This document shows, one piece after another, positions 1-8,059 of a stretch of 37,014 nt of DNA. This stretch comes from an uncultured Jannaschia sp. Lineage in GTDB: Bacteria > Pseudomonadota > Alphaproteobacteria > Rhodobacterales > Rhodobacteraceae. The DNA is taken from NCBI RefSeq assembly GCF_947494055.1, contig NZ_CANLTR010000034.1, positions 1 through 37,014 on the forward strand, in the 5' to 3' direction. A program made the translations under genes and the position numbers. Within the stretch, counting starts at the first letter, position 1, and the number at the start of each line of letters is the position of its first letter. Under the pieces are notes generated by a model that ran no database searches, was not told the DNA's origin, and was given only the letters and a program-made list of their open reading frames with translations.

Positions 1-79
1 TCCGCTCCTCTCCCAGCCAGGGAAACTTAGCGGAAAACTCCAGTTTCAAACGGTCCAGTTCTCAGGGGGCAGAGCACCT

Positions 80-310
80 AAGACCGAGCTGTTGAACGAG
101 GAGATCTTCGATACCCTAGATGACGCCCGGCGCAAGCTGGCGCTCTGGCGCTACGACTACAACGCCGTCAGACCGCACTCGTCTCTGGAAAGCCAGGCGC
201 CGCTCGACGTGCACCGGACGCTCGAGCAATTCGAGGGCTCCGCGCCCGGCGCGCTTGCCCAGAACGACCGCCCAGACTACCAATCTCAAACCCGCAAACT
301 CTTGTCATGA
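80..310 (+). pseudogene. IS3-family transposase (OrfB) C-terminal fragment
   Basis: The frame encodes the carboxy end of an IS3-type DDE transposase: a TELLNEEIF segment, then WRYDYNAVRPHSSL, which matches the family's usual end of the integrase core (xYNxxRPHSSL), and a polar tail. It stays open upstream of the TTG at 92 but the text before about position 75 no longer resembles a transposase, so the amino-terminal part, including most of the catalytic core, is missing. It is a truncated remnant, not a working gene. It lies beside an IS66 remnant at the edge of the BHAC cluster, which suggests old insertion events at this border. Confidence 0.75.
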
Positions 311-343
311 ACGAGGGACCCACGGGGGCAGGTCAACCGCGGC

Positions 344-861
344 TTAGGCGGCGCGGTCCTGTGCTGCGGCGGCGGTCCAGTTCCAAGGCAGCAGCTTGTC
401 GAGCTGGCTGACCTTGTGGTCGTGGATGCGGTCAAGGAGGTCGGCGAGGTAGGCCTGCGGATCGAGGGCGTTCATCTTGGAGCTCTCAATCAGGGTCATG
501 GCGCGGGCGAGCGTCTCGCCGCCGGTGTCGGACCCGGCGAAGAGCCAGTTGCAGCGGTCTACGCCGATTGGGCGCATCGCACGTTCGGCTGGACTGTTGT
601 CGATGGCCACGCGACCGTCTTCGAGGAACAGGGTGAAGGACGGCCAGCGGTTGAGGGCGTAGCGGAAGGCCTTAGCGAGGTCGTCCTTGCGGGTATGCGG
701 GCGAGTTGCTGCTCCGCCCAGACTTTGAACGTCGCGACCTTCGCTGCGCTGAGCTTCTGACGTACCGCGCGGCGCTGATCCGGCGTTCGACCTGAGGTCT
801 CGCGCTCCACGCTGTAGAGCGCGCCGATCCTGATGGCAATGAGCCGCATCGGACTCTCGCG
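344..861 (-). pseudogene. IS66-family transposase (TnpC) C-terminal remnant, frameshifted
   Basis: Two minus-strand frames together give the end of an IS66 TnpC. The first (about 861-688) carries the ALYSVERE, PDQRRAVRQK and FKVWAEQQLARI segments. After a frame change near 688 the second (about 690-344) carries RYALNRWPSF, EDGRVAIDNSPAERAMRPI, LFAGSDTGGE and the LLPWNW end typical of the family. The frame break and the absence of the long amino-terminal part show a dead element. Its last codons are about 730 bases from the bhcD stop. Confidence 0.8.
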
Positions 862-1071
862 CCGGAACAGGCTGTTGGCTTTTGCCACGCACGGTTCCGA
901 TTTCCTTCTCAGCCTCGTGGGAAAGACGCTCGAAAGACGGGGGATCCGGGACGGGGTCGGAGCCATGTCGGAAATGCACACGGCCTGAAGCATCCCGGCT
1001 GTCTTGGGTTTGCTGCAGCGCGCGAGGTCCGGGGCAGAATTATCCGTCCTCAGTGTTTTCCGATTGCATCG

Positions 1072-2043
1072 TCAGAAATCCACCTCGATCGCGGCACCCG
1101 TCTCCTTCGCCCGTGCGACGACCGCCGAGGCGACGGCGAGGTCCTGCAGGCCGACGCCGGTGCCGTCGAAGAGGGTGATCTCGTCGTCACCGCTGCGGCC
1201 GGGATGGTCGCCGTTGATGACCTTGCCCAGTTCCACGACGTCGCCCTCCGCGATCAGGCCCTGTCCGACGGCATGCTGCGCCTCGCCGATGCTGATCGAC
1301 TGCGCGACCTCGTCGGTGAAGACCGTCGCGCGCGCCAGCAGCCTCGCCTCGACCTCCTGCTTGCCCTTCGTGTCGGTGCCCATGCAGGCGATATGCGTGC
1401 CGGGTGCGACATGCGCGTCCATGAGGCTGGGCGCGGTGGACGAGGTGATCGAGATGATCACGTCCGCCCGGGCGCCCAGATCGTCCAGCGAGACTTCCTC
1501 GAAGGGCAGGCCCAGCTCGGCGGCGCAGTCGGCGAGGCGGGACAGCATCTCGGGGTGGTAGTTCCAGCCGACGACCTTCTCGAAGGCGCGCTGCTTCACG
1601 GCGGCGCGCATCTGGAAGACCGACTGGTGCCCGGCCCCGATCATGCCGAGCACCTTCGCGTCCTTGCGCGCCAGGTGGGCGATGGAGACGGCCGAGGCGG
1701 CCGCGGTGCGAAGCGCCGTCAGCAGGTTGCCCCCCACCATCGCCGTGGGCTTGCCCGTCTCGGGGTTAAACAGGAAGACCGTGGACTGGTGGTTGATGAG
1801 GTCCCGGCGCTCCAGGTTGTGGGGCCAGTAGCCGCCCGCCTTCAGCCCGAGCGCGCCACCCACGGCGTCGACGCCGCCCTTGAAGCCGTAGAGCGCCTCC
1901 TCCGGCCCCGGCAGCGCCTCGCGCACCACGGGGAAGTTGCGGGCCTCGCCACGCGACATCGCGGCGAAGACGGCCTCCACGGCGGCGAAGGCGTCCTCGG
2001 GGGTGACGAGGTCGGCGATGGCGGCTTCTGGGACGATGATCAT
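1072..2043 (-). CDS. bhcD: Iminosuccinate reductase BhcD (ornithine cyclodeaminase/mu-crystallin family)
   Basis: A 323-residue protein of the ornithine cyclodeaminase/mu-crystallin family. It has an ATPEDAF-like start, the region LKAGGYWPHN, a dinucleotide-binding stretch around VLGMIGAGHQS (about residues 130-145) and the conserved DGTGVGLQDLAVAS near the end. In the BHAC, BhcD reduces iminosuccinate with NADH to L-aspartate, which returns as amino donor to BhcA. The assignment rests on family plus position as the last gene of bhcA-bhcB-bhcC-bhcD; by itself the sequence could be another cyclodeaminase-type dehydrogenase. It is separated from bhcC by 111 bases rich in palindromes, unlike the tight bhcA-B-C spacing. 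Confidence 0.9.
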   Translation of the reverse strand: MIIVPEAAIADLVTPEDAFAAVEAVFAAMSRGEARNFPVVREALPGPEEALYGFKGGVDAVGGALGLKAGGYWPHNLERRDLINHQSTVFLFNPETGKPTAMVGGNLLTALRTAAASAVSIAHLARKDAKVLGMIGAGHQSVFQMRAAVKQRAFEKVVGWNYHPEMLSRLADCAAELGLPFEEVSLDDLGARADVIISITSSTAPSLMDAHVAPGTHIACMGTDTKGKQEVEARLLARATVFTDEVAQSISIGEAQHAVGQGLIAEGDVVELGKVINGDHPGRSGDDEITLFDGTGVGLQDLAVASAVVARAKETGAAIEVDF

Positions 2044-2065
2044 GGCTGCTCCTGTCGGGAATTCG

Positions 2066-2135
2066 GGCGTCCGGACGCCTGCCGCGGAGATGGGCTGCCG
2101 CGTCCGGACGGCTTCGCCCGGCCTTCCGCCGGGCG
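2066..2135 (-). other. Cluster of palindromes between bhcC and bhcD
   Basis: Three inverted repeats fill the gap between bhcC and bhcD: a perfect 14-base palindrome at 2066-2079 (GGCGTCCGGACGCC), the 10-base core CGTCCGGACG repeated at 2101-2110, and a stem-loop at 2115-2135 with 8-bp arms (CGCCCGGC / GCCGGGCG) and a 5-base loop. No T-run follows, so this is not a standard terminator. It may protect the bhcABC message 3' end or reduce read-through into bhcD; that is inference. Confidence 0.5.
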
Positions 2136-2154
2136 CCTCCGCTTGTCGGTCGTC

Positions 2155-3315
2155 TCAGTAGGCCTTGCCGCGCGCCGAGACCGGCCAGAGCGTTTCGACC
2201 TTCCCGCCGCGCACGCCCACGTACCAGTCGTGGACGTTGCAGGTCGGATCGCAATGCCCGGGGACGAGGCGCAGCTTCTCGTTGACCTTGAGCACGCCCT
2301 TGGCATCCTCGATCACGCCGTGCTCGTCGGAGCACTTGACGTATTTCACGTCGTCGCGGCCGTAGATGAAGGGCAGGCCGCTATCCACCGACTGCGCCTT
2401 GAGGCCCGCGTCGCAGATCGCCTTGTCGGCCTTCGCGTGGCTCATCACGGTCGTCAGGATGAACAGTGCGTTCTCCCATTCGCCCGCGTCGATCCGGTTG
2501 CCGTTCTCGTCGAGGATGCGTCCGTAATCGGCGTCCATGAAGGCGTAGGAGCCGCATTGCAGCTCGTTGTAGACGCCCGATTTCCCCTCGAAGTAATAGG
2601 AGCCGGTACCGCCGCCTCCGACGATGTCGCATTCCATGCCCTCGGCTGCGAGCGCATCCACGGCCTCCTTCACCTGCGCGACGGCCACGTCGATCTTGGC
2701 GCGGCGGTCCTCGTAGCTGTCGAGGTGCTGCATCGCGCCCTGATAGGCCTGGAGGCCCGAGAACCGGAGGCCTTCGGCATCGCGGATCGCCCGCGCGATC
2801 TCGAGCACGGCGTCGGTGGTCCGCACGCCGCAGCGGCCCGCGCCGCAATCGATCTCGATCAGGCACTCGATCTCGGTCCCGTGCCGGACGGCGGCCGCCG
2901 ACAGGTCGGCCACGTTGGCCACGTCGTCGACGCAGACGATCGTGCGCGCGCCCAGCTTCGGCAGGCGCGCGAGGCGGTCGATCTTGGCCGGGTCCGTCAC
3001 CTGGTTGGAGACGAGGACGTCGGTGATGCCGCCGCGGGCGAAGACCTCCGCCTCCGACACCTTCTGGCAGCAGACGCCGCAGGCGCCGCCCATCTCCTGC
3101 TGCAGGAGCTGGACGTCGACGGATTTGTGCATCTTGCCGTGGCTGCGATGGCGCACGCCCATCTTCTGCGCGAAATCGCCCATCTTGCGGACGTTGCGCT
3201 CCAGCGCGTCGAGATCGAGGACGAGGCAGGGCGTCTGGATGTCGGCCTCGTCCATGCCCGGTACGGCGGGGACGTCGTAGCCGACTTCGAGATTGTCGTA
3301 GTTCAGGTCTTTCAT
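2155..3315 (-). CDS. bhcC: Beta-hydroxyaspartate aldolase BhcC (D-threonine aldolase-like, fold type III PLP)
   Basis: A 386-residue enzyme of the D-threonine aldolase/alanine racemase-like family (fold type III PLP). The PLP lysine lies in HGKMHKS (Lys61). Other family features are the TPCLVLDLDALERN start (about 28-41), the glycine-rich VGGGGTGSY segment and the carboxy-terminal metal-site motif PGHCDPTCNVHD, which in this family binds the divalent cation. In the BHAC it condenses glyoxylate with glycine to (2R,3S)-beta-hydroxyaspartate. It starts 12 bases after the bhcB stop, in the same transcript. D-threonine or 3-hydroxy-D-aspartate aldolase activity would be the alternative name outside this context. 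Confidence 0.92.
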   Translation of the reverse strand: MKDLNYDNLEVGYDVPAVPGMDEADIQTPCLVLDLDALERNVRKMGDFAQKMGVRHRSHGKMHKSVDVQLLQQEMGGACGVCCQKVSEAEVFARGGITDVLVSNQVTDPAKIDRLARLPKLGARTIVCVDDVANVADLSAAAVRHGTEIECLIEIDCGAGRCGVRTTDAVLEIARAIRDAEGLRFSGLQAYQGAMQHLDSYEDRRAKIDVAVAQVKEAVDALAAEGMECDIVGGGGTGSYYFEGKSGVYNELQCGSYAFMDADYGRILDENGNRIDAGEWENALFILTTVMSHAKADKAICDAGLKAQSVDSGLPFIYGRDDVKYVKCSDEHGVIEDAKGVLKVNEKLRLVPGHCDPTCNVHDWYVGVRGGKVETLWPVSARGKAY

Positions 3316-3327
3316 GTCTCGGTTCCT

Positions 3328-4314
3328 TTAGCTCTGCATCCAGGGCAGCTTGCCCAGGTCGACGTTGCCGCCGGTGATGACGACGCCCACGCGCTTGCCC
3401 GCGAAGACGTCCGGGTTCTTCAGGATCACGGCCAGCGGGACGGCGCAGGACGGCTCCATCACGATCTTCATCCGCTGCCAGGTCAGGCGCATCGCGTCGA
3501 CGATCTCGTCCTCGGACGCGGTCAGGATGTCGGTCACGTGGTTCGACACGAAATGCCAGGTCAGGTCCTTCAGCGGCACCTTCAACCCGTCCGCGACCGT
3601 GTTCGGCGCGTCGTCGGCGATGATGTGCCCGGCTCGGAAGGAACGCGCCGCGTCGTCGGCCTGTTCCGGCTCGGCCGCGATGATCTTCACCTCCGGCGCG
3701 ATATGCGACAGCGTCAGGCAGGTGCCCGAGATCATGCCGCCGCCGCCGATCGGCGCGACGATCATGTCGAGCGGGCCGCCATGCGCCTCGTCCATCTGCG
3801 CCATCATCTCGCGCGCGCATGTCCCCTGACCCGCGATCACGCGCGGGTCGTTGTAGGGATGCACGAAATCGGCGCCGGTCTCGGCCTGCACCTTCGCGAA
3901 GACCTCCTCGCGCGACGAGGTGGAGGGCTCGCATTCGGTGATGATGCCGCCATAGCCGCGCACGGCGTCCTTCTTGGCCTCCGGCGCCGTGTGCGGCATG
4001 ACCACGTGGCACGGGATGCCCCGCCGCCCCGCCGCGTAGCTGAGCGACAGCGCGTGGTTGCCCGACGAATGGGTGGCGACGCCCCGCTCCGCCAGCGCGT
4101 CCGAAAGCCCGAACACCGCGTTCGAGGCGCCCCGCACCTTGAAGGCGCCGGCCTTCTGGAAGTTCTCGCACTTGAAGAACATCTCGCAGCCGGCGCGCGC
4201 GTTCAAAAAGGACGAGGTCAGCACCGGCGTGCGGTGGATGTAGGGCGCGATCCGCTCGTGCGCCGCGATCACGTCGTCGAAGGTCGGGATGTCGAGCGTG
4301 TCGGTATCCTTCAT
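3328..4314 (-). CDS. bhcB: Beta-hydroxyaspartate dehydratase BhcB (threonine/serine dehydratase family)
   Basis: A 328-residue fold type II PLP enzyme. Visible features are the PLP lysine in AFKVRGA (Lys59), the SSGNHALSL loop that binds the cofactor or substrate carboxylate, and the tetraglycine phosphate loop GGGGMISG (about 186-193). In the BHAC it removes water from beta-hydroxyaspartate to give iminosuccinate, the BhcD substrate. Alone it would be annotated as threonine dehydratase or serine racemase; the neighbours decide the call. Its ATG overlaps the bhcA stop by four bases, indicating translational coupling. Confidence 0.92.
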   Translation of the reverse strand: MKDTDTLDIPTFDDVIAAHERIAPYIHRTPVLTSSFLNARAGCEMFFKCENFQKAGAFKVRGASNAVFGLSDALAERGVATHSSGNHALSLSYAAGRRGIPCHVVMPHTAPEAKKDAVRGYGGIITECEPSTSSREEVFAKVQAETGADFVHPYNDPRVIAGQGTCAREMMAQMDEAHGGPLDMIVAPIGGGGMISGTCLTLSHIAPEVKIIAAEPEQADDAARSFRAGHIIADDAPNTVADGLKVPLKDLTWHFVSNHVTDILTASEDEIVDAMRLTWQRMKIVMEPSCAVPLAVILKNPDVFAGKRVGVVITGGNVDLGKLPWMQS

Positions 4315-5498
4315 GCCGCCGCCCGCTTCGCGTCGCGCCCGTGACGGTAGGTCTCCTGCGCCGCGGCGACGCCCGAGCCGAGCTTCACCGGCAGGCCCAG
4401 ATCGACCATCACCATCTCGGCCACACCCAGCCCCGACAGCATCATCGCGTCGGTGAGCGAGCCCAGATGCCCGATCCGGAACACCTTGCCCGCGACGTCC
4501 CCGAGCCCGACGCCGAAGGCCATGCCGTAATCGCGCGCGGCGACCGTCACGACGTCGGTGGCGTTGAAGCCCTGCGGCGTTCGGATGGCCGAGACCGTGT
4601 CGGAATGAAGATCCGGCGACTTGGCGCAGAGCTCCATCCCCCAGGCGCCGACGGCGCTGCGGACGCCTTCGGCGATCCGGTGATGGCGGGCGAACACGTT
4701 CTCGAGTCCCTCCGACAGAAGCATCTCGCAGGACAGCTTCAGCGCGTTCATCAGGCCGACCGGCGGGGTATAGGGAAACGAGTTGTTGGCATATCCCTTT
4801 ATCATGTCCCTGATGTCGAAATAGGTCCGGGGCAGTGCCGCGGACTCCGCCGCCCGGAGCGCCTTCTCGGAGAAGCCGAGGATCGCCAGCCCGGCGGGCA
4901 GCATGAACCCCTTCTGCGAGCCGGTGACCGCGATGTCCACGCCCCAGTCGTCGAACCGGAAGTCGATCGACCCGATGGAGCTCACCCCGTCCACCAGAAA
5001 GAGCGCCGGATGCCCGGCGGCGTCGATCGCCCGGCGCACGCCCGCGATGTCCGACGTCACGCCGGTCGCCGTCTCGTTATGCGTGGCCAGGACCGCCTTG
5101 ATGGCGTGATCCTTGTCCGCGCGCAGCGCTTCCTCGAAGCCGTCGACCGGCATGCCCGCGCCCCACGGCACCTCGATGACCTGGACGTCCAGCCCGTGCC
5201 TGCGGCACATGTCGATCCAGCGGTCGCTGAACATGCCGTTGCGCCCCGCCAGGACCTTGTCGCCGGGGCTCAGCGTGTTGCTGAGCGCCACTTCCCAGCC
5301 GCCCGTGCCGGTCGCCGGATAGAGGAAGATCTTCGCGTCTTTGGACTTCAGGACATCGCGCACGCCCTTGAGGCAGGGATGGAGGATATCGGCGAAGGCC
5401 GGCGAGCGGTGGTCCATCGTGGGGATATGACAGGCCAGCCGCAACGCCTCGGGCATGTTGGTCGGACCGGGGATGAAGACGGGATTCTGAGCGCTCAT
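4311..5498 (-). CDS. bhcA: Aspartate-glyoxylate aminotransferase BhcA (class V aminotransferase)
   Basis: A 395-residue class V aminotransferase close to serine-glyoxylate aminotransferases. It starts with FIPGPTNMPEALR, has the cofactor-binding GTGGWEVAL and FLVDGVSSIG segments, and the Schiff-base lysine in TGSQKGFMLP (Lys196). In the BHAC it converts glyoxylate plus aspartate into glycine plus oxaloacetate, giving both the glycine used by BhcC and the C4 product. It is the first gene of the cluster, with an AGGAGG-like ribosome site just upstream (complement of cagcctcct at 5501-5509), and is divergent from bhcR. Confidence 0.92.
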   Translation of the reverse strand: MSAQNPVFIPGPTNMPEALRLACHIPTMDHRSPAFADILHPCLKGVRDVLKSKDAKIFLYPATGTGGWEVALSNTLSPGDKVLAGRNGMFSDRWIDMCRRHGLDVQVIEVPWGAGMPVDGFEEALRADKDHAIKAVLATHNETATGVTSDIAGVRRAIDAAGHPALFLVDGVSSIGSIDFRFDDWGVDIAVTGSQKGFMLPAGLAILGFSEKALRAAESAALPRTYFDIRDMIKGYANNSFPYTPPVGLMNALKLSCEMLLSEGLENVFARHHRIAEGVRSAVGAWGMELCAKSPDLHSDTVSAIRTPQGFNATDVVTVAARDYGMAFGVGLGDVAGKVFRIGHLGSLTDAMMLSGLGVAEMVMVDLGLPVKLGSGVAAAQETYRHGRDAKRAAA

Positions 5499-5554
5499 GG
5501 CAGCCTCCTGGACGCGGTTCGCGATACCATTAACCCGGCCGCATCCATTAAGCT

Positions 5555-5598
5555 ATTTTTCTGAAAATCTATTTCATAATTGCCAGATCGGGATTATA
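5555..5598 (-). promoter_or_regulatory. bhcA/bhcR intergenic control region with inverted repeats and a TATAAT box
   Basis: The AT-rich bhcA-bhcR spacer holds two overlapping inverted repeats: 5562-5576, TGAAA-N5-TTTCA, and 5555-5568, ATTTT-N4-AAAAT. The first has the size and shape of IclR-family operators. A perfect minus-strand TATAAT lies at 5593-5598 (plus strand ATTATA), about 95 bases from the bhcA ATG, without a strong -35 box. If this is the bhcA -10, the repeats fall just downstream of the transcription start. BhcR as the binder is an inference from divergent position. Confidence 0.5.
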
Positions 5599-5660
5599 GG
5601 TATTCAATACAGAAGGTTGCGTTTTTCATTAATCGCAGCGGCAAGCACTGGGAAATTCTC

Positions 5661-6500
5661 ATGAAAGAACCGAAGACCGGATCCGTCCGTCCGAGGGGGC
5701 GACCGCGCGCCTTCGTCGACAAGTCCAACCAGAACACGATCAGGACCCTTGACCGGGCCATGCGCGTCCTCGCCGGCCTCTCCCGGCTGGAGGAGGCGAC
5801 CCTCTCGCGGCTGGCGGACACGACGGGCGATCCGGCGGCGAGCGTGTATCGCATCCTCGTCACGCTGCAGGCGCACGGGATCGTCGAGCTGGAGCCGTCC
5901 GACCAGACCTGGCATGTCGGCCCCGGCGCGTTCCAGATCGGCTCCGCGTTCCTGCGCCGGACCTCGCTCATCGCCCGGGCGCAGGAGCCGATGCGCGATC
6001 TGATGGAGGCCACGGGGGAGACGGCCAATCTCGGAATCCATCGCGAGGGCGAGGTCCTGTTCGTCAGCCAGATCGAGACCCACGCCCCCATCCGCGCCTT
6101 CTTTCCGCCCGGAACGCGCGCCGACCTTCACGCATCGGGCATCGGCAAGGTGCTTCTGGCGGCGATGCCGTCCGATCTGCGAACCGGCCTGCTTCCGGCG
6201 TCCCTGCCCAGCTATACCGCGAACACGCTGTCCGAGACCCGTGCCCTGGCGGCCGAGCTCGCGCGGATCGAGACGCATGGCTACGCGGTCGACGACGAGG
6301 AGCGAAACGCGGGCATGCGCTGCATCGCCGCGCCCGTGCGCAACCTGCACGGCGAGGTCGTCGCCGGCCTGTCGATCTCGGGTCCCACGAGCCGCATCAC
6401 GAGCGACCGGGTCGTGGCATTGGCCGCGAAGGTCATCGCGTCCGCCGCAGCCCTGTCCGAACGCCTCGGCGCGCGGCCCGCGACGTCGCGCGTCGATTGA
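5661..6500 (+). CDS. bhcR: IclR-family transcriptional regulator BhcR
   Basis: A 279-residue IclR-type regulator: a basic amino-terminal arm (RPRGRPRAF), a winged helix-turn-helix over about residues 27-80 (TLDRAMRVLAGLS to HGIVELEPS), and an IclR effector domain with ASGIGKVLLAAMP and DDEERNAGMRCIAAPV. The ATG at 5661 is chosen over an open extension to 5580 because the homologous part begins after it and the extension would run into the promoter region; the ribosome site is weak (GGGAAA). It is divergent from bhcABCD, where BhcR is known in Paracoccus to control the BHAC genes in response to glyoxylate. Confidence 0.9.
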   Translation: MKEPKTGSVRPRGRPRAFVDKSNQNTIRTLDRAMRVLAGLSRLEEATLSRLADTTGDPAASVYRILVTLQAHGIVELEPSDQTWHVGPGAFQIGSAFLRRTSLIARAQEPMRDLMEATGETANLGIHREGEVLFVSQIETHAPIRAFFPPGTRADLHASGIGKVLLAAMPSDLRTGLLPASLPSYTANTLSETRALAAELARIETHGYAVDDEERNAGMRCIAAPVRNLHGEVVAGLSISGPTSRITSDRVVALAAKVIASAAALSERLGARPATSRVD

Positions 6501-6639
6501 CGTCCTTTCCGGGGCGCGCCCGTTCGCGCGAACCATACCGTCGGCGCACGCCAGGCCGAGGCTGGAAGGAGGGAACCGGAGCGGTCGCCATTCGGCCAGG
6601 GGCCGAGGTTCCGCAGGCCGGTCCGAGCTGCAAGAGGCC

Positions 6640-6682
6640 GGACGCCCGCCGGCCCGGCAGGCGCGCCGGCCGGGGCGCGTCC
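6640..6682. terminator. GC-rich stem-loop between convergent bhcR and panE-like gene
   Basis: A long stem is formed by GGACGC (6640-6645) with GCGTCC (6677-6682), extended inward by CC/GG and CCGGCC (6649-6654)/GGCCGG (6668-6673) with single-base bulges. It lies between convergent genes and overlaps the stop codon of the minus-strand gene. No T-run follows on either strand, so a factor-dependent or weak bidirectional terminator is the most that can be claimed. Confidence 0.35.
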
Positions 6683-7734
6683 TACCCGGCGACCGCTTCG
6701 TTGACGGCGAGCTTCTCGTCGATGATCCGGACGATCCGGCTGATCTCGGGATGCGAGGTGCCGAGCTGGCGGGCGATCATCTCGATCAGCTTGTCGACGC
6801 GCTCGATCCTGGCGGTCGCGGAGAAGACCGCGCGTGCCGCGGAGGAAGGCGCGCGCAGATGCTCCGCGGCCTTGGCGTATTTCTCGAACGGAACCATGTC
6901 GTCCGCCTCCGCGCCCAGCCGCATGACGAGGTCCGTCACGAACTCGTAGACCTCCCGCGACGTCTTCGCGTCGTCGTGGACCGCCTCGCGGATCGACCGC
7001 GGGCCGTCCGGCGTGATGCAGCGGTAATTGCCCGCGGCCAGCATCGCCCATTTCGCGAACGGAACGAAGGGCGAGTCGAAGACGCGGAACTTGACCGGAA
7101 CCTCCTTGCCGTCCACCCGGTAGGCATTGATCTCGTCCTGGAACGTCTCGAGCATGGCATCGAGCTTGGGGTCGTCGAACTTCGACACCTTGAAGTTGGT
7201 CGGAAGCCCGACATGGAGGACGTTCGGCGCCTCGTCGGGGGGCCGGTAGGCCTGGGGATCGGGGGAGCAGAGCGTCATCAGGGCGGGCTCGAAGCCGTCC
7301 CAGTCGGAGGGATTGGTATAGGCCTTCCTCAACTCCGAACAATCGAGCCCGGGTATGCGGTGCATGTAGGGCAGGGGCGGCATGTTCATGATCGACATGC
7401 AGGCGATCCGTGCCGCGGCGATGCGGGAGAGCAGGTCCGTCAGGACGGGATGCGCGTATTGCGGCTCCTGCATGGCGAGGCAGACCAGGTCGTAATCCTG
7501 GGGTCGCGCATCCCCGGGTGTCACCGCATCGACGGTTCCGGCCAGTGCGCCGGAATGGAAGCTGCGATGGGTGTCCTCGTCGCGCAGCTTGATGCGTACC
7601 TCCGTCCCGCGGGAATTGATCAGCGCCGCGGTTTCGGCCCGGCAGACGAGCGTGACGTGATGGCCTGCCGCCGCCAGCTTGGTGCCGAGAAGCGAGCCGT
7701 AGGAGGCACCCAGGATCAGGACCTTGTAAGTCAT
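6682..7734 (-). CDS. PanE/ApbA-family 2-ketoacid reductase; candidate oxalyl-CoA reductase
   Basis: A 350-residue protein of the ketopantoate reductase (ApbA/PanE) type. It has an amino-terminal NAD(P)-binding fold with KVLILGASYGSLLG (residues 4-17) and a basic residue after the second strand (VCRAE), and a helical carboxy domain with FAKWAMLAAGNY, whose Lys228 fits the family's conserved lysine, and APSSAARAVF near the end. It is longer than typical PanE (about 300) and stands between the BHAC and oxalate genes, not among pantothenate genes. In Methylorubrum extorquens a PanE-like enzyme (PanE2) reduces oxalyl-CoA to glyoxylate. The same role here would feed the BHAC; this is inference. The ATG at 7734 begins the Rossmann motif; the frame is open upstream but not conserved-looking. 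Confidence 0.7.
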   Translation of the reverse strand: MTYKVLILGASYGSLLGTKLAAAGHHVTLVCRAETAALINSRGTEVRIKLRDEDTHRSFHSGALAGTVDAVTPGDARPQDYDLVCLAMQEPQYAHPVLTDLLSRIAAARIACMSIMNMPPLPYMHRIPGLDCSELRKAYTNPSDWDGFEPALMTLCSPDPQAYRPPDEAPNVLHVGLPTNFKVSKFDDPKLDAMLETFQDEINAYRVDGKEVPVKFRVFDSPFVPFAKWAMLAAGNYRCITPDGPRSIREAVHDDAKTSREVYEFVTDLVMRLGAEADDMVPFEKYAKAAEHLRAPSSAARAVFSATARIERVDKLIEMIARQLGTSHPEISRIVRIIDEKLAVNEAVAG

Positions 7735-8059
7735 AGAGTAACTTTCTTTCTCGTTCCGGGCTCTTCCATGAAACTTAGTGTCTCTCTGGTCAAGAAAAAA
7801 ATGCTGCAACGCGGCGAGGAGGCTGGGCTGGAAGCATCCTCACAGGCAGTGACGGCAGAGCTGCCTCCAGTCCTGAAGCACTGACGGAAGACGCCTTCAC
7901 GGGGGGCTTTGCTCTGCATTCGCCGGCCGCCGGGGGCGGCCGTCGTTCGGTCGCGACGTGGCGCGACGTCACCCCGCACCGGATGCCGGCGCACGGGCGG
8001 CCGGGGACCGATGGCGCAGGACGCCGGGCGCGGATCGGCGCCCGGCCGGTCGGAGGATG
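7735..8059. other. Non-coding gap with a GC-rich hairpin
   Basis: No gene is supported here. A perfect hairpin lies at 7924-7942 (arms CGGCCGCC / GGCGGCCG, 3-base loop) about 120 bases after the sucD stop on the minus strand; it lacks a T-run. The stretch probably carries the end of the sucCD transcript and the promoter of the PanE-like gene, but no clear -35/-10 pair was recognised. Confidence 0.4.

Noticed and set aside
1204-4344. A 1046-codon open frame on the plus strand across bhcBCD
   Set aside because: It is antisense to three clear PLP/cyclodeaminase genes, is rich in Arg, His, Ala and Val typical of shadow frames in GC-rich DNA, and has no family motif.
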